A DNA stretch of 45,000 bases from Sphaeroforma sirkka (Eukaryota; Opisthokonta; Ichthyosporea; Ichthyophonida). The stretch is from assembly GCA_001586965.3 (NCBI GenBank), contig LUCW03001889.1, forward strand, positions 1 through 45,000. The letters run 5' to 3'. A program made the position numbers and the translations under genes. The notes beneath the pieces were generated by a model. The model did no database searches. It was not told the origin of the DNA and saw only the letters and a program-made list of their open reading frames with translations. Of this stretch, positions 44,544 through 45,000 are shown one piece after another (the stretch's first letter is position 1; every line of letters starts with the position of its first letter).

Positions 44544-45000
44544 TCCACAGAAGGTGCAGCCTGTATCTCAACATAGTTCTGGCACAACTGCTGGATTCCT
44601 GGAAACATTGTAACTATCGCAAAAAAATTGTCCAGCGGACACAAGTTCACTAGAGAATCCTGTAGTCCCACCTCATTTCAGGAAGATGGAGGAGTTTAAT
44701 AGCTAAAGTCCGGTGATCCATCCGTGATGTGAATCAGTGTCGAATAGTTCGAAGGCAGAAATACAGCCACCGTGCCTGCATTCAATAATAACATTCCACC
44801 GTATGCGGTATCACAAAAGATCGTGAATACATCAACGGTAAAAGCTCCCTAATCTATTGCTGTATCAAAATTCGAGGACATAAGGTATAAGAGAAATAGG
44901 TTCGTGAACTCATGCACCGTATTCACCATGTCCAGCACCTGCCTAAAGGTCTTCCTCTATTATCGAAATCGATGGCAATAGATTCAGGTGTATCAATGTC
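44544..45000. other. Unassigned right end
   Basis: No gene or repeat recognised. If F inserted into G, the start of G's gag and its leader should be here or further right; no match to E's gag was seen by eye. Confidence 0.3.

Overview
Organism and character. This is nuclear DNA of a eukaryote with a repeat-rich genome. It contains Ty3/Gypsy and Ty1/Copia LTR retrotransposons nested in one another, a tRNA-derived SINE, long (AT)n/(GT)n microsatellites, minisatellites and one possible pair of GT-AG exons. There is no bacterial operon structure, rRNA gene, CRISPR array or complete host gene. The sequence does not fix the phylum; an alga, another protist or an invertebrate would all fit. Nearly all coding signal is retrotransposon fossil.

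Layout. 1-6084 (-): Gypsy element A, running off the left edge, with its 5' LTR at 5490-6084. 6085-13867 (+): related Gypsy element B, whose 5' LTR appears to be split by A. 13868-~18540 (-): a second Gypsy lineage, element E, into which B appears to be inserted. ~18540-21902: mixed DNA with a possible integrase remnant, a tRNA-derived SINE (19877-20212), two microsatellite blocks and candidate exons. 21903-22204: an LTR relative of E/F. ~22205-~37130 (+): an old Copia element H, interrupted by element C (23015-27967, -, a short sister copy of B with both LTRs and a 4-bp target duplication) and element D (28143-33857, -, a young, nearly whole Copia). ~37830-39098 (-): element G, a piece of the E/F lineage. 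39099-44543 (+): element F, same lineage, inserted beside or into G. 44544-45000: unassigned.

How the parts work together. The Gypsy elements carry gag, an aspartic protease, reverse transcriptase (RT), RNase H and a DDE integrase. Both Gypsy lineages also carry, between RNase H and integrase, a domain resembling the adenine-methyltransferase-like (MT) domain of DIRS retrotransposons. A/B/C share an unusual paired Cys/His finger in gag and lack a TGG-type primer site next to the 5' LTR.

Most notable signals. (1) B and C share variants that separate 5' from 3' LTRs, which ordinary reverse transcription should erase. (2) The MT-like domain sits in integrase-bearing Gypsy elements. (3) A 19-bp minisatellite grew out of RT codons in F. 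(4) Tandem duplications near the same gag-protease junction occur in two copies of one lineage. All alignments here were made by eye.
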